Source of the DNA: Vicingaceae bacterium
GTDB lineage: Bacteria; Bacteroidota; Bacteroidia; Flavobacteriales_E; Vicingaceae
NCBI GenBank assembly: GCA_028336925.1
Contig: JAOKVV010000003.1
Coordinates: 85,818-124,615 of the forward strand
Direction of reading: 5' to 3'
Length of the DNA stretch: 38,798 nucleotides
Within the stretch, counting starts at the first letter, position 1. The number at the start of each line of letters is the position of its first letter. Of the stretch, positions 1 through 7,886 are shown piece after piece. The notes under the pieces were generated by a model. That model was not told the origin of the DNA. It saw nothing but the letters and a program-made list of their open reading frames with translations, and made no database searches. The translations under genes were made by a program, and so were the position numbers.

Positions 1-2
1 TG

Positions 3-812
3 TTCGGACAATACAAAAGAATTAGAAATGAATTTACTGGGGTTTTGACAGGTAAAGGATTATCATACGGTGGTTCATTAATTCGTCCTGAAGCAACCGG
101 ATATGGTTGTGTTTATTTCTTAGATGAAATGTTGAAGACTAAAAACGATTCACTACAGAATAAAACAGTAGCTATCTCAGGATCTGGAAACGTAGCACAG
201 TACGCTTGTGAAAAAGCAACTGAACTAGGTGGAAAAGTAGTTACGATGAGTGACTCATCAGGTTACATTTATGATGAGAATGGTATAGATGCCGAGAAAT
301 TGGCTTTTATCATGGAATTAAAGAATGTAAAAAGAGGAAGAATTAAAGAATATGCTGATAAATTCGGCGCTAAATTCGTAGAAGGTGCTCGCCCATGGTC
401 AGTTAAATGTGATATTGCACTTCCATGTGCTACTCAGAATGAGTTAAATGGTGAGGAAGCAAAAACTTTAGTAACCAATGGTTGTAAAGCGGTAGCAGAA
501 GGCGCAAATATGCCTTGCACACCTGAGGCAGTAGAGGCATTCCACGCAGGAAAAATATTCTTTGCACCGGGTAAAGCTTCCAATGCGGGAGGTGTAGCAA
601 CTTCCGGTTTAGAAATGAGCCAAAACTCACTAAGATATAACTGGGCTGCTGAAGAAGTAGATGCAAAGTTGCACAACATTATGAAAGATATCCACGAACA
701 GTGCGTAAAATATGGTACTGATGATTCAGGATATGTTGATTATGTAAAAGGTGCTAACATTGCAGGTTTTGTTAAAGTAGCAGAAGCTATGATGGCTCAA
801 GGAGTAGTTTAA
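3..812 (+). CDS. gdhA: NADP-type glutamate dehydrogenase, C-terminal part (cut by window start)
   Basis: Reversible reductive amination of 2-oxoglutarate to glutamate in the cytoplasm, linking ammonium assimilation to carbon metabolism. The frame is open at the left edge, so the N-terminal part lies outside; about 269 codons are visible. The segment GGSLIRPEATGYG and the Rossmann motif SGSGNVAQYA, followed by SDSSG, match the hexameric GdhA class. The serine after the acidic residue (SDSSG) is usual for NADPH-using enzymes. The C-terminal end looks complete and is followed directly by a hairpin terminator, so this is the last gene of its transcript. The family is certain; NADP preference is inferred from similarity to the E. 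coli enzyme. Confidence 0.95.
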   Translation, partial: FGQYKRIRNEFTGVLTGKGLSYGGSLIRPEATGYGCVYFLDEMLKTKNDSLQNKTVAISGSGNVAQYACEKATELGGKVVTMSDSSGYIYDENGIDAEKLAFIMELKNVKRGRIKEYADKFGAKFVEGARPWSVKCDIALPCATQNELNGEEAKTLVTNGCKAVAEGANMPCTPEAVEAFHAGKIFFAPGKASNAGGVATSGLEMSQNSLRYNWAAEEVDAKLHNIMKDIHEQCVKYGTDDSGYVDYVKGANIAGFVKVAEAMMAQGVV

Positions 813-834
813 TAATTGACATAATTATAATCTG

Positions 835-873
835 AAATCGCCAACCCATTTGTTTGAGTTGGCGATTTTTATT
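835..873 (+). terminator. Rho-independent terminator after gdhA
   Basis: Perfect 11-bp stem (835-845 with 858-868, AAATCGCCAAC / GTTGGCGATTT) with a 12-nt loop, running into a T stretch. It ends the gdhA transcript just before the kbl promoter. Confidence 0.85.
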
Positions 874-876
874 TAA

Positions 877-884
877 TAAATTTG
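877..884 (+). promoter_or_regulatory. -7 promoter box of kbl
   Basis: TAAATTTG matches the Bacteroidetes -7 consensus TAnnTTTG and ends 25 nt before the kbl ATG. A possible -33 TTTG (853-856) lies 20 nt upstream but inside the terminator loop of gdhA, so terminator and promoter would be interleaved. Confidence 0.6.
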
Positions 885-909
885 GCACACACGTAAATTT
901 CAAAAAAGC

Positions 910-2097
910 ATGTACGGAAAGATTCAACAACACTTACAAGAAGAGTTAAAAAACATAGAAGAGGCAGGATTATTCAAGAAAGAGCGAATTATTTCAAGTG
1001 CTCAAGATGCTGTGATCAAACTGAGCAATGGAGAAGAAGTAATTAACTTTTGTGCCAACAATTACTTGGGTTTATCATCACACCCAAAAGTAGTAGAAGC
1101 TGCTAAAAACACTTTAGACTCCCATGGTTTTGGAATGTCATCAGTTCGATTTATTTGCGGGACACAAGACATTCACAAAGAACTAGAAGCAAGAATTGCC
1201 AAATTCTGCGGTACAGAAGATACCATTTTATACGCTGCTGCATTTGATGCGAATGGCGGTGTTTTTGAGCCACTTTTAGGGCCTGAAGATGCCATTATTT
1301 CTGATTCATTGAACCATGCTTCAATTATTGATGGGGTTAGGCTATGTAAATCAGCTCGTTATCGATATGAAAATAACAATATGATTGACTTAGAAGAGCA
1401 GCTTAAAAAGGCACAAGATCAGCGTTTCAGGATTATTGTAACAGATGGTGTATTCTCAATGGATGGCTACGTAGCGCAATTGGATAAAATATGTGATTTA
1501 GCAGATAAATATGATGCAATGGTGATGGTGGATGATTGTCACTCGCATGGATTTATTGGAAAAACAGGCCGAGGAACAGCCGAATACAAGAACGTGTTAG
1601 GCCGAGTAGACATTATTACAGGAACCCTAGGAAAAGCTCTTGGAGGCGCTATGGGCGGATTTACGACAGGTAAAAAAGAAATTATCGAGTTATTGCGCCA
1701 GCGATCTAGACCTTACTTATTTTCTAATTCACTAGCACCTTCAATCGTTGGAGCTTCAATTGCGGTATTTGATATTTTAGAGGAAACTACTGCCTTTAGA
1801 GATCAACTAATGGACAATGTAGCATACTTTAAAGCAGGTGTAAAAGCTGCAGGTTTTGACTTTAAAGATGGTGAATCGGCGATTGTTCCAATTATGCTTT
1901 ATGATGCGAAATTGTCGCAAGTAATGGCGGATAAATTATTGGAAGCAGGAATTTACGTAATTGGATTTTTCTATCCAGTAGTACCAAAAGACCAAGCTAG
2001 AATAAGAGTTCAGCTATCTGCGGCTCACGCAAAAGAACACTTAGATAAAGCAATTGCAGCTTTTACTAAAATAGGGAAAGAGTTGGGTGTGATTTAA
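910..2097 (+). CDS. kbl: Glycine C-acetyltransferase (2-amino-3-ketobutyrate CoA ligase)
   Basis: PLP enzyme that splits 2-amino-3-ketobutyrate with CoA into glycine and acetyl-CoA, the second step of threonine breakdown. Its 395 residues are nearly the length of E. coli Kbl (398) and align along the whole length: FCANNYLGL near the N terminus, [34 protein letters not shown], the PLP-lysine segment [11 protein letters not shown] and the tail FYPVVPK.QARIR. The segment around the PLP-contacting Asp and His reads VDDCHSHGF where E. coli has VDDSHAVGF; Asp and the first His are kept. BioF and serine palmitoyltransferase are relatives, but the end-to-end match to Kbl is much closer. No threonine dehydrogenase gene is adjacent; it stands alone between its own promoter and a hairpin. 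Confidence 0.95.
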   Translation: MYGKIQQHLQEELKNIEEAGLFKKERIISSAQDAVIKLSNGEEVINFCANNYLGLSSHPKVVEAAKNTLDSHGFGMSSVRFICGTQDIHKELEARIAKFCGTEDTILYAAAFDANGGVFEPLLGPEDAIISDSLNHASIIDGVRLCKSARYRYENNNMIDLEEQLKKAQDQRFRIIVTDGVFSMDGYVAQLDKICDLADKYDAMVMVDDCHSHGFIGKTGRGTAEYKNVLGRVDIITGTLGKALGGAMGGFTTGKKEIIELLRQRSRPYLFSNSLAPSIVGASIAVFDILEETTAFRDQLMDNVAYFKAGVKAAGFDFKDGESAIVPIMLYDAKLSQVMADKLLEAGIYVIGFFYPVVPKDQARIRVQLSAAHAKEHLDKAIAAFTKIGKELGVI

Positions 2098-2134
2098 GTA
2101 TAACGTACAATTTAACGGTTGTTTATAAATAAAT

Positions 2135-2166
2135 AAGAAGCAGCAAGGGTAGCCTCGCTGCTTCTT
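2135..2166 (+). terminator. Hairpin after kbl
   Basis: AAGAAGCAGC (2135-2144) pairs perfectly with GCTGCTTCTT (2157-2166). There is only a short T stretch after it, so termination is probable but not certain. From here to 2318 I see no gene or repeat. Confidence 0.6.
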
Positions 2167-2318
2167 TGCTTTCAGCTAAAGTATAAATTCAAAAGAAGGC
2201 TATTCTAGAAGTATTCAAGAGGGTAAAAATAACAACTGCAGCTATTCTACAATTTAGATGCAGGTAATATTAGACCTTATATAAAAGCGCGCCAAAGCAA
2301 AATTTATCAGTTAGCCAC

Positions 2319-2350
2319 AAAAAAAGCAGTGTCAAATCTGACACTGCTTT
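2319..2350 (-). terminator. Terminator of the coaX-to-ppiD operon
   Basis: Perfect 12-bp stem (2323-2334 with 2339-2350, TGACACTGCTTT arm) with a 4-nt loop. On the minus strand it is followed by seven T residues. It lies 24 bases past the stop of the PpiD-like gene, a textbook intrinsic terminator. Confidence 0.92.
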
Positions 2351-2374
2351 CATTAAATTTTATTTATCAATCGA

Positions 2375-4447
2375 TTAAAAGAACTTTGCTCTATTATCCT
2401 TGATAGTTGATCTATCTTTTAATGCTTCGATAGCTTGTCTATTATTTACTCGTGATTGATACCCTGATTGTAATGAAGCTTTAAAGCTAGATACATTTGC
2501 ATCGCCTGGCTCGTTAACAGCAGTTACTAGAACCATAAATACACCGTTTGTACCTTTAACAGGAGTAGCAGTCATTTGACCTTGCCCTAAAGTAGAAATT
2601 TTAGCAACAACCTCGGGCTCATTACCTGCACCTGCCAAGCTTGGATTATCAAATGATACGTTTGATGCATCCATAACCTGTGATCCAACTTTATCTGCAG
2701 CATCAGCTAAGTTTTGAGAACCCTTCATTTGCTCAATAAACTGTTGAGCCTTTTTATCTCTTTTAGCCTCATATTCAACTCTTGCTCTCACTTTTTCAAA
2801 TGGAGCAACTCCTTCCTTATTTACCTCTACTAATTTAGCTACAACATAAGCATCTTTAATATCAAATGGCTCAGAAACTGCGCCTTCCTCAGCATCATTC
2901 AACCAATTTACGATACTTCTTGATCCTTCAACACCTCTAACTTCACGATCTCCTTCGCTAACAATAGCTGCTCTTCTAATGTAATTGTTCTCATTAATTA
3001 GATCATCCCAATCAGTATCACTAACATTAATAGAAAAGCCATTAGCATCTTGGAAAGCAGTTGCAAATGTTTCCTTACCAGGCTCAGGAATTCGAGACAA
3101 TGCACCTACCTGAATCTTCAATACGTCTTCTGTTCTATCAGTCACTTTAATTAAATGAACACCAAACTGGGTCTCGATTTTTCTAATCTCACCAATAGAA
3201 GAAGTAAATGCAGCGTCATTAAAAGGCTTTACCATAGCGCCTTCAACAAACCAACCTAAATCTCCACCTTCTTTACCTGATGCAATGTCATCAGAGTTAG
3301 TTTTAGCTATAGTATCAAACGTTTGGCCATTGTTGATAAGAGCCAATAAACTGTCCGCAATTAAACTCGCCTCTTCAATTGTTCTATTCTGCAAGGCAAT
3401 TAAAATGTGCTGCGCTTTAACAGAATCGGGACCAATCTTTTTATCTAGCAGTTTTTGAATTCTAGTCTCAGAAGAAATCTCAAATGGTAACGTTATAAAC
3501 CCGGGCTCTTGTGCGAATAAAGAAGTATCATAACCAGAAGGGATCGTCTTTTTAGAATAATATTTCGGATCGTAGCCTTGGTCTGAATTGTTAACTAAGA
3601 ACAAAGAATCATTTTTAGTATTCTTCAAATCTTGATACATTTCATTTGCCCATTTTCTAACCAAAGCAATGTCAGACTCAGACGGCGCAATTGTAAATGG
3701 CACGTATTCAATTTTTTTAGATTCTTCTTGAATATAATCCTCTTGGTGTGACTTATAGTAATCTTTAAGTTCACTTTCAGAAATAGCAATTGCTGTATCA
3801 GAAACATCGTTATAACGCTTAAGAACATACTTTACTGTAAAAGTTTTAGCTGATGCTAAGTTTTTTTGCTGAGCAGCAAAGCTGGTAGCATAAAGACCTT
3901 TTAAAATAAGTGTGTTATATTTTTGTATCTCACGATCACTTTTTAAAGCTTGCTCAAAACTTACCCACTGTCCTTTTGCTTCAGGGTTCTGATCAAGTGT
4001 CTGAATGAATCTTACTACATCGGTTGAGTTGAACTGACCTGTCTCTGGATTTGTAAAAGCCTGACGAACTTGCGGATGAGGGTTATTACCTTGAACCATA
4101 TCAAATAATTCTTTAGTAGTAACTTCAATCCCTAATTCTTCAAATTCACGATCTAAAACTACTTGATTAAGCATCTGATCATAAACTTGCTGCCTGATAG
4201 CGTCTCTAGTTTTATCGTCTAAAGGCTGCTCAGGCTGATTTGTTTGAAAGTTTTCAGTTGCAGTTTGAACTTGATTTTGAAATTCCTGAGCACCAATTCC
4301 AATGCCATCTACCTCCGCGACATTTCTTGTTTGTGAAAATGAAGCACCTGAACCAATCAAGTCTGTCATTACAAAAGCAACGATTGCTCCTCCAATTAAT
4401 ATTAATACAAGCGTTGAACGCTCTCTAATTTTTCCAATTATTGCCAT
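2375..4447 (-). CDS. ppiD: PpiD/SurA-type periplasmic peptidyl-prolyl isomerase
   Basis: Membrane-anchored periplasmic folding factor for exported and outer-membrane proteins. The layout is that of PpiD: a short cytoplasmic start (MAIIGKIRERS), one membrane helix at about residues 12-32, a SurA-like N-terminal chaperone region to roughly residue 270, then a parvulin rotamase domain at about 340-440. The rotamase is recognisable from VKAQHILIAL, GGDLGWFVEGAMVKPFNDAAF and FGVHLIKV. A divergent second half to residue 690 may hold another, degenerate rotamase fold. It is the last gene of the seven-gene envelope operon but also has its own likely promoter just upstream. Family assignment is firm; the client proteins are unknown. 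Confidence 0.9.
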   Translation of the reverse strand: MAIIGKIRERSTLVLILIGGAIVAFVMTDLIGSGASFSQTRNVAEVDGIGIGAQEFQNQVQTATENFQTNQPEQPLDDKTRDAIRQQVYDQMLNQVVLDREFEELGIEVTTKELFDMVQGNNPHPQVRQAFTNPETGQFNSTDVVRFIQTLDQNPEAKGQWVSFEQALKSDREIQKYNTLILKGLYATSFAAQQKNLASAKTFTVKYVLKRYNDVSDTAIAISESELKDYYKSHQEDYIQEESKKIEYVPFTIAPSESDIALVRKWANEMYQDLKNTKNDSLFLVNNSDQGYDPKYYSKKTIPSGYDTSLFAQEPGFITLPFEISSETRIQKLLDKKIGPDSVKAQHILIALQNRTIEEASLIADSLLALINNGQTFDTIAKTNSDDIASGKEGGDLGWFVEGAMVKPFNDAAFTSSIGEIRKIETQFGVHLIKVTDRTEDVLKIQVGALSRIPEPGKETFATAFQDANGFSINVSDTDWDDLINENNYIRRAAIVSEGDREVRGVEGSRSIVNWLNDAEEGAVSEPFDIKDAYVVAKLVEVNKEGVAPFEKVRARVEYEAKRDKKAQQFIEQMKGSQNLADAADKVGSQVMDASNVSFDNPSLAGAGNEPEVVAKISTLGQGQMTATPVKGTNGVFMVLVTAVNEPGDANVSSFKASLQSGYQSRVNNRQAIEALKDRSTIKDNRAKFF

Positions 4448-4474
4448 TTCTGTTTGTTAAAAATTTATGGGTTG

Positions 4475-4482
4475 CGAATATA
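4475..4482 (-). promoter_or_regulatory. Possible -7 box of the PpiD-like gene
   Basis: On the minus strand TATATTCG, one base from TAnnTTTG, lies 27 nt before the start codon in the 63-nt gap after the CorC-type gene. It suggests the chaperone can be transcribed separately from the rest of the operon. Confidence 0.4.
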
Positions 4483-4510
4483 CGATTGATTATGGAATTA
4501 ATAAAGCAAA

Positions 4511-5782
4511 TTATTCTTCCGATTTTTGAGTATTGATTCGAATTAATTCAATTCTATTATCACTGACCTTTACCACAGTTACTTCATAGTCGCCAATGTA
4601 ACACCTAGCGTCGGCCTGTGGTATGCTTTCGTAGTAGTAAATGACTAATCCGGCAAGAGTTTCGTAGGTATCGCCCTCCGGCAAATCAAGCCTGTATGTA
4701 TCATTTAAGTAGTCAATTTCTAGCCTAGCAGAAAAAAGATATTCTGAATCTGAAATGACAACTTCAGTAAGCTCTTCTTTGTCATGCTCATCTTCTATTT
4801 CTCCAAAAATCTCTTCCATCACATCTTCAATAGTCAAAATTCCTGAAGTACCTCCAAACTCATCAACAACAACAGCAACACTCTTTCGCTGATTAATGAA
4901 CAGTTCCAAAATTTCATTGGCTGACATTGATTGAGGAATAATAAGAACAGGAAGTAAAATAGACTTAATAGAGTCCGGCCGTTTAAATAGCTCAAAAGAA
5001 TGAACATACCCGATAATATTATCAATATTATCTCTATAAATTAGAACCTTAGAATAACCTGAATCAATAAACACCTGCCTTAATTCTTCAATGGACTGCT
5101 CTACTTCCATTGCCATTATCTCTGTGCGGGGAATCATACACTCCCTTGCTTTGACCTTAGAAAAATCCAACGCATTCTGAAATATCTGAATTTCATGGTC
5201 CATTTCTTCTTTCTCATCGTCAATACGATCAGTTACATCTCTTAAATAATGCTCCAAATCTAATCGACCAAAATTTAAGTCTTCTGTCACATTTTCCATT
5301 CTAAAAATATATTTTAGAATTAATTCAGATAGCCCAATTATAAGAAACATAGGTATCAAAAGAATGTAATAGAGCAAACCGATTGGTAGTGCAAAAAAAC
5401 GGAGAATTGAATTGGGGTTTATTCTAAAAACTGTTTTGGGTAAAAACTCTGCTGTAATAAGTATTACAATAGTTGAAATTAATGTTTGTATCAATAGTAT
5501 TACGCTACCATTTGATGTATAATTTTCAATTACAGGCTCAAGAATTTGAGCCATAAAGATTCCATAAATTACTAAGGCAATATTATTACCTACTAACATG
5601 GCTCCGATGAAACGAGAAGGTTGTTTTAAAAATTTTGAAAGAATAGCAGAAAGGATATCACCTTGTTTGGTATCTAACTCTATCTTAAACTTATTGGCTG
5701 TAACAAAAGCAATCTCCATTCCAGAAAAGAATGCAGATAAAATAAGTGTGATTAAAATAATTCCCCAGATGTAATTATCCAT
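4511..5782 (-). CDS. Hemolysin/CorC-family membrane protein (DUF21, CBS pair, CorC_HlyC)
   Basis: Inner-membrane protein of the CNNM/CorC group, linked in other bacteria to magnesium and other divalent cation handling. It has about four hydrophobic helices in residues 1-175 (DUF21-like, with SAFFSGMEIAFV and the conserved SRFIGAMLVGNNIA). A CBS pair follows at roughly 205-330 (CMIPRTEIMAME; VVVDEFGGTSGILTIEDVMEEIFGE split over two conserved blocks). The C-terminal CorC_HlyC domain covers about 345-420 and contains the usual LPEGDTYETLAG. The 423-residue length is normal. The Bacteroidetes gliding protein GldE belongs to the same superfamily, but the DUF21 sequence and the lptC/ppiD neighbourhood do not point to GldE. 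The transported ion is not evident from sequence. Confidence 0.88.
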   Translation of the reverse strand: MDNYIWGIILITLILSAFFSGMEIAFVTANKFKIELDTKQGDILSAILSKFLKQPSRFIGAMLVGNNIALVIYGIFMAQILEPVIENYTSNGSVILLIQTLISTIVILITAEFLPKTVFRINPNSILRFFALPIGLLYYILLIPMFLIIGLSELILKYIFRMENVTEDLNFGRLDLEHYLRDVTDRIDDEKEEMDHEIQIFQNALDFSKVKARECMIPRTEIMAMEVEQSIEELRQVFIDSGYSKVLIYRDNIDNIIGYVHSFELFKRPDSIKSILLPVLIIPQSMSANEILELFINQRKSVAVVVDEFGGTSGILTIEDVMEEIFGEIEDEHDKEELTEVVISDSEYLFSARLEIDYLNDTYRLDLPEGDTYETLAGLVIYYYESIPQADARCYIGDYEVTVVKVSDNRIELIRINTQKSEE

Positions 5783-5813
5783 AATGGCAATTGATGCTAG
5801 TCAAATTTAATAA

Positions 5814-6035
5814 TTAATCCTCGGAATTTTCCTTTTGCGCTTGTTGCTCACTTAAATAAACACGTTGCCTTTTTCTTAAGAAATAAAAAATAATAGAAAC
5901 AACACAAAAAACATAGAAATATGCAGCATCTTCTAAGGTGCTGTAAAATGTTTTATAAACTGCCAGCACTATGGTAACAACCGCTAACATTAACCACATC
6001 TTTTCTAAAAAATTAATCATCTTATTCATTGTCAT
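5814..6035 (-). CDS. Small two-helix membrane protein
   Basis: A 73-residue protein of unknown function with two predicted membrane helices (about residues 13-27 and 37-53) and a basic-then-acidic cytoplasmic tail (FLRKRQRVY, then a KENSED end). The charges place both ends in the cytoplasm. The start overlaps the end of lptC by 14 bases (ATG at 6035). Two more ATGs in frame at 6029 and 6020 are alternatives, the last one starting 1 nt after the lptC stop. Such close packing indicates coupled translation with lptC. I do not recognise a named family; position between lptC and a CorC-type gene suggests an envelope role. Confidence 0.75.
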   Translation of the reverse strand: MTMNKMINFLEKMWLMLAVVTIVLAVYKTFYSTLEDAAYFYVFCVVSIIFYFLRKRQRVYLSEQQAQKENSED

Positions 6036-6582
6036 CCAAGCTTATAATTCCTCGTATCTTCATAATCTTATATTCTGAAAAATCTTCATTAGAGATTAAC
6101 CCATCACCTTCAATAATTTGCTCTGCTGTAATAATCTTAACGTAAGAATCTGTGTAAATTTGTCTTTTTTTCGTGTCCCAAAACAATTGATCCGTAGACA
6201 GTTTCTCCCCCTTCTCGTTCACAACTCTTACATTGCCTTTTGCTTCCATCAAGTCATCATCAGTTTTTTGCAAACCATAATCCGCCTTTAAACTTGAAGT
6301 AACTGTCATCGAGGAATCATATGTTTCTAGATAAATACCATCAGGCATTACTGTATATTCTTCTTCTCCAACAAAACGTTCCATAGTTTCAGCTTCCAAC
6401 ATTGCTGACACCCTAGCGTCTTGGCTGTAATACAATTGCACACCTTTCCTAACTTCTATAGGCAGATTATCCATACTGGTTAACGATTCTATTTTATTTA
6501 AATCATTTTTGCAACCAGAAAATATCCCGATAGCTAGTACTATCGGGATTAATAATGATAATATTTTTATTGTGTTAGTCAA
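6022..6582 (-). CDS. lptC: LPS-transport lipoprotein LptC
   Basis: Periplasmic LptC passes lipopolysaccharide from the LptBFG transporter to LptA. The N terminus is a lipoprotein signal (lipobox GIFSGC, Cys24), a common Bacteroidetes variant of the E. coli membrane anchor. The body is the OstA-like beta-jellyroll type: phrases such as YTVMPDGIYLETYDSS, LMEAKGNVRVVNEKGEKL, LFWDTKKRQIYTDSYVKI and GDGLISNEDFSEYKI follow the LptC/LptA repeat logic. Length 186 is typical. It starts 2 nt after the TPR gene and overlaps the next gene, so it is in mid-operon. A strong 10-bp hairpin sits within codons 12-20 (see finding). Function is inferred from the family, with good confidence. Confidence 0.9.
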   Translation of the reverse strand: MTNTIKILSLLIPIVLAIGIFSGCKNDLNKIESLTSMDNLPIEVRKGVQLYYSQDARVSAMLEAETMERFVGEEEYTVMPDGIYLETYDSSMTVTSSLKADYGLQKTDDDLMEAKGNVRVVNEKGEKLSTDQLFWDTKKRQIYTDSYVKIITAEQIIEGDGLISNEDFSEYKIMKIRGIISLDDNE

Positions 6583-6584
6583 TT

Positions 6585-7871
6585 TTAAAAACGTGCGGTT
6601 GTAGTTTCATTAATCCAACATCCTATTTCGACCTTTTCACCTTCTTTAATTCCAATAAAAAAGCACTCTTCTTTAGAAGGGAAGTATTTTGAGTAAGTAG
6701 CTATCTTGCTATTTGCAGATGAAGTCAAACTTCCATCAACAGCTTTTGCTTTTGCATAAGCGTCTACTGCCAGCCAATAAACAGCTTTCTGCTTGCAGGC
6801 GTCACCATCTCCACAACTTGTACTTGACGCATACATATCTCCAATGATAATATATGGCAACCCAAATCCTGCTCGTGCATTAGCAGCTTTTAAAGCCATA
6901 ATTCTTGCCTGCGCATAAGAACCCATACTTGAATAAGTTTGAGCAAGTTCAATGTAATAATCAGCTTTTTTATCTTGATCTGTCGCTAATTCTAACGCTT
7001 GATTAAAGAAACCCAATGCATCATTATACTTTTTTGTCTTTAATGACATTATTCCCATCTTCTCAGCAGAAATTGCATTCGGATTAACACTGTGCATTTT
7101 TTTAGCTATAGTAAAAAAGATTGGTGCATCCGTACATCCTTTGCGATCTAATAAGTTGGCATTATTTTCCAACCACTTAGTATCTTCTTGATTAGTTTCG
7201 AAATTCTTATTAGCCAAATCTATCAAAACATCACAACTTAAATAAGGAGAAGCTAAACCTGAAACACTCTCCTCAGCCTGAACATAATACTTGCCTGTTT
7301 TAGGGTTAGTCTTGTTAGCGGCAACAACATCGCTAATCTTAGCGTATAGTTCAACGATTTCTTCAGGGGTTTTTTCTCCCTTCTTCTCTAGTAGCACTCC
7401 CGCTTGCATGTAAGTCACTAAAGTTCCTGCCTCTGTTTTTTCAGCTCTTAGATTGTATGATTTATCTGCAGTTGCAAATACTGCTGATGCATCAGAAGAA
7501 CGATACTTCAGCATGTCTGTAGCTTTTCTTCCAAGAACATAACCTTCTTTACCAAAGTTTGTAATTCTAGCATCATACAACAGAAATAGTGAATCAATTA
7601 ATAACTCTTTTTGTGTTGCGTCCTTCTCATTCTTAATTAAATATTCAATTATATTTGATCCATCTACATAACTTCTTTCACTAGCGGCAGGACACATTTT
7701 GTAAACGGCTTTCCAATATTTGGAAGCGTCTCCATAGGCCTTTTGAGTGTAGTAACTTCTGTATAAAGAAATATTTTCTTTACACTTTTCAGGAGTACTT
7801 CCGTAATCCTGCGCATTTACATAGTTAAACCCTAAGAATGTAATTGCTAATAATGCTAATATCTTTTTCAT
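6585..7871 (-). CDS. Secreted tetratricopeptide-repeat protein
   Basis: 428 residues starting with a clear signal peptide (MKKILALLAITFLGFNYVNA, cleavage before QDYGS). The rest is alpha-helical with TPR-like units: an early pair (YRSYYTQKAYGDASKYWKAV) and a well-formed block at about residues 260-345 (AEKMGIMSLKTKKYNDALGF; AQTYSSMGSYAQARIMALKA). Several cysteines lie at the C terminus. This type of protein is a regular neighbour of lptC and an outer-membrane barrel gene in Bacteroidetes and probably scaffolds protein contacts in the periplasm. The biochemical role is unknown. A 15-nt gap separates it from the preceding barrel-protein gene; I see no promoter, so it is likely operonic. Confidence 0.82.
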   Translation of the reverse strand: MKKILALLAITFLGFNYVNAQDYGSTPEKCKENISLYRSYYTQKAYGDASKYWKAVYKMCPAASERSYVDGSNIIEYLIKNEKDATQKELLIDSLFLLYDARITNFGKEGYVLGRKATDMLKYRSSDASAVFATADKSYNLRAEKTEAGTLVTYMQAGVLLEKKGEKTPEEIVELYAKISDVVAANKTNPKTGKYYVQAEESVSGLASPYLSCDVLIDLANKNFETNQEDTKWLENNANLLDRKGCTDAPIFFTIAKKMHSVNPNAISAEKMGIMSLKTKKYNDALGFFNQALELATDQDKKADYYIELAQTYSSMGSYAQARIMALKAANARAGFGLPYIIIGDMYASSTSCGDGDACKQKAVYWLAVDAYAKAKAVDGSLTSSANSKIATYSKYFPSKEECFFIGIKEGEKVEIGCWINETTTARF

Positions 7872-7886
7872 TTTTGATAAATTATT

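Noticed and set aside
910-2097. 8-amino-7-oxononanoate synthase (BioF) or serine palmitoyltransferase
   Set aside because: The sequence aligns almost end to end with E. coli Kbl, including SVRFICGTQ and the FYPVVPK tail; no biotin or sphingolipid gene is adjacent.
4511-5782. Assignment as gliding protein GldE
   Set aside because: GldE belongs to the same CorC superfamily but is linked to gldD; the DUF21 sequence and the lptC-ppiD neighbourhood here do not fit.
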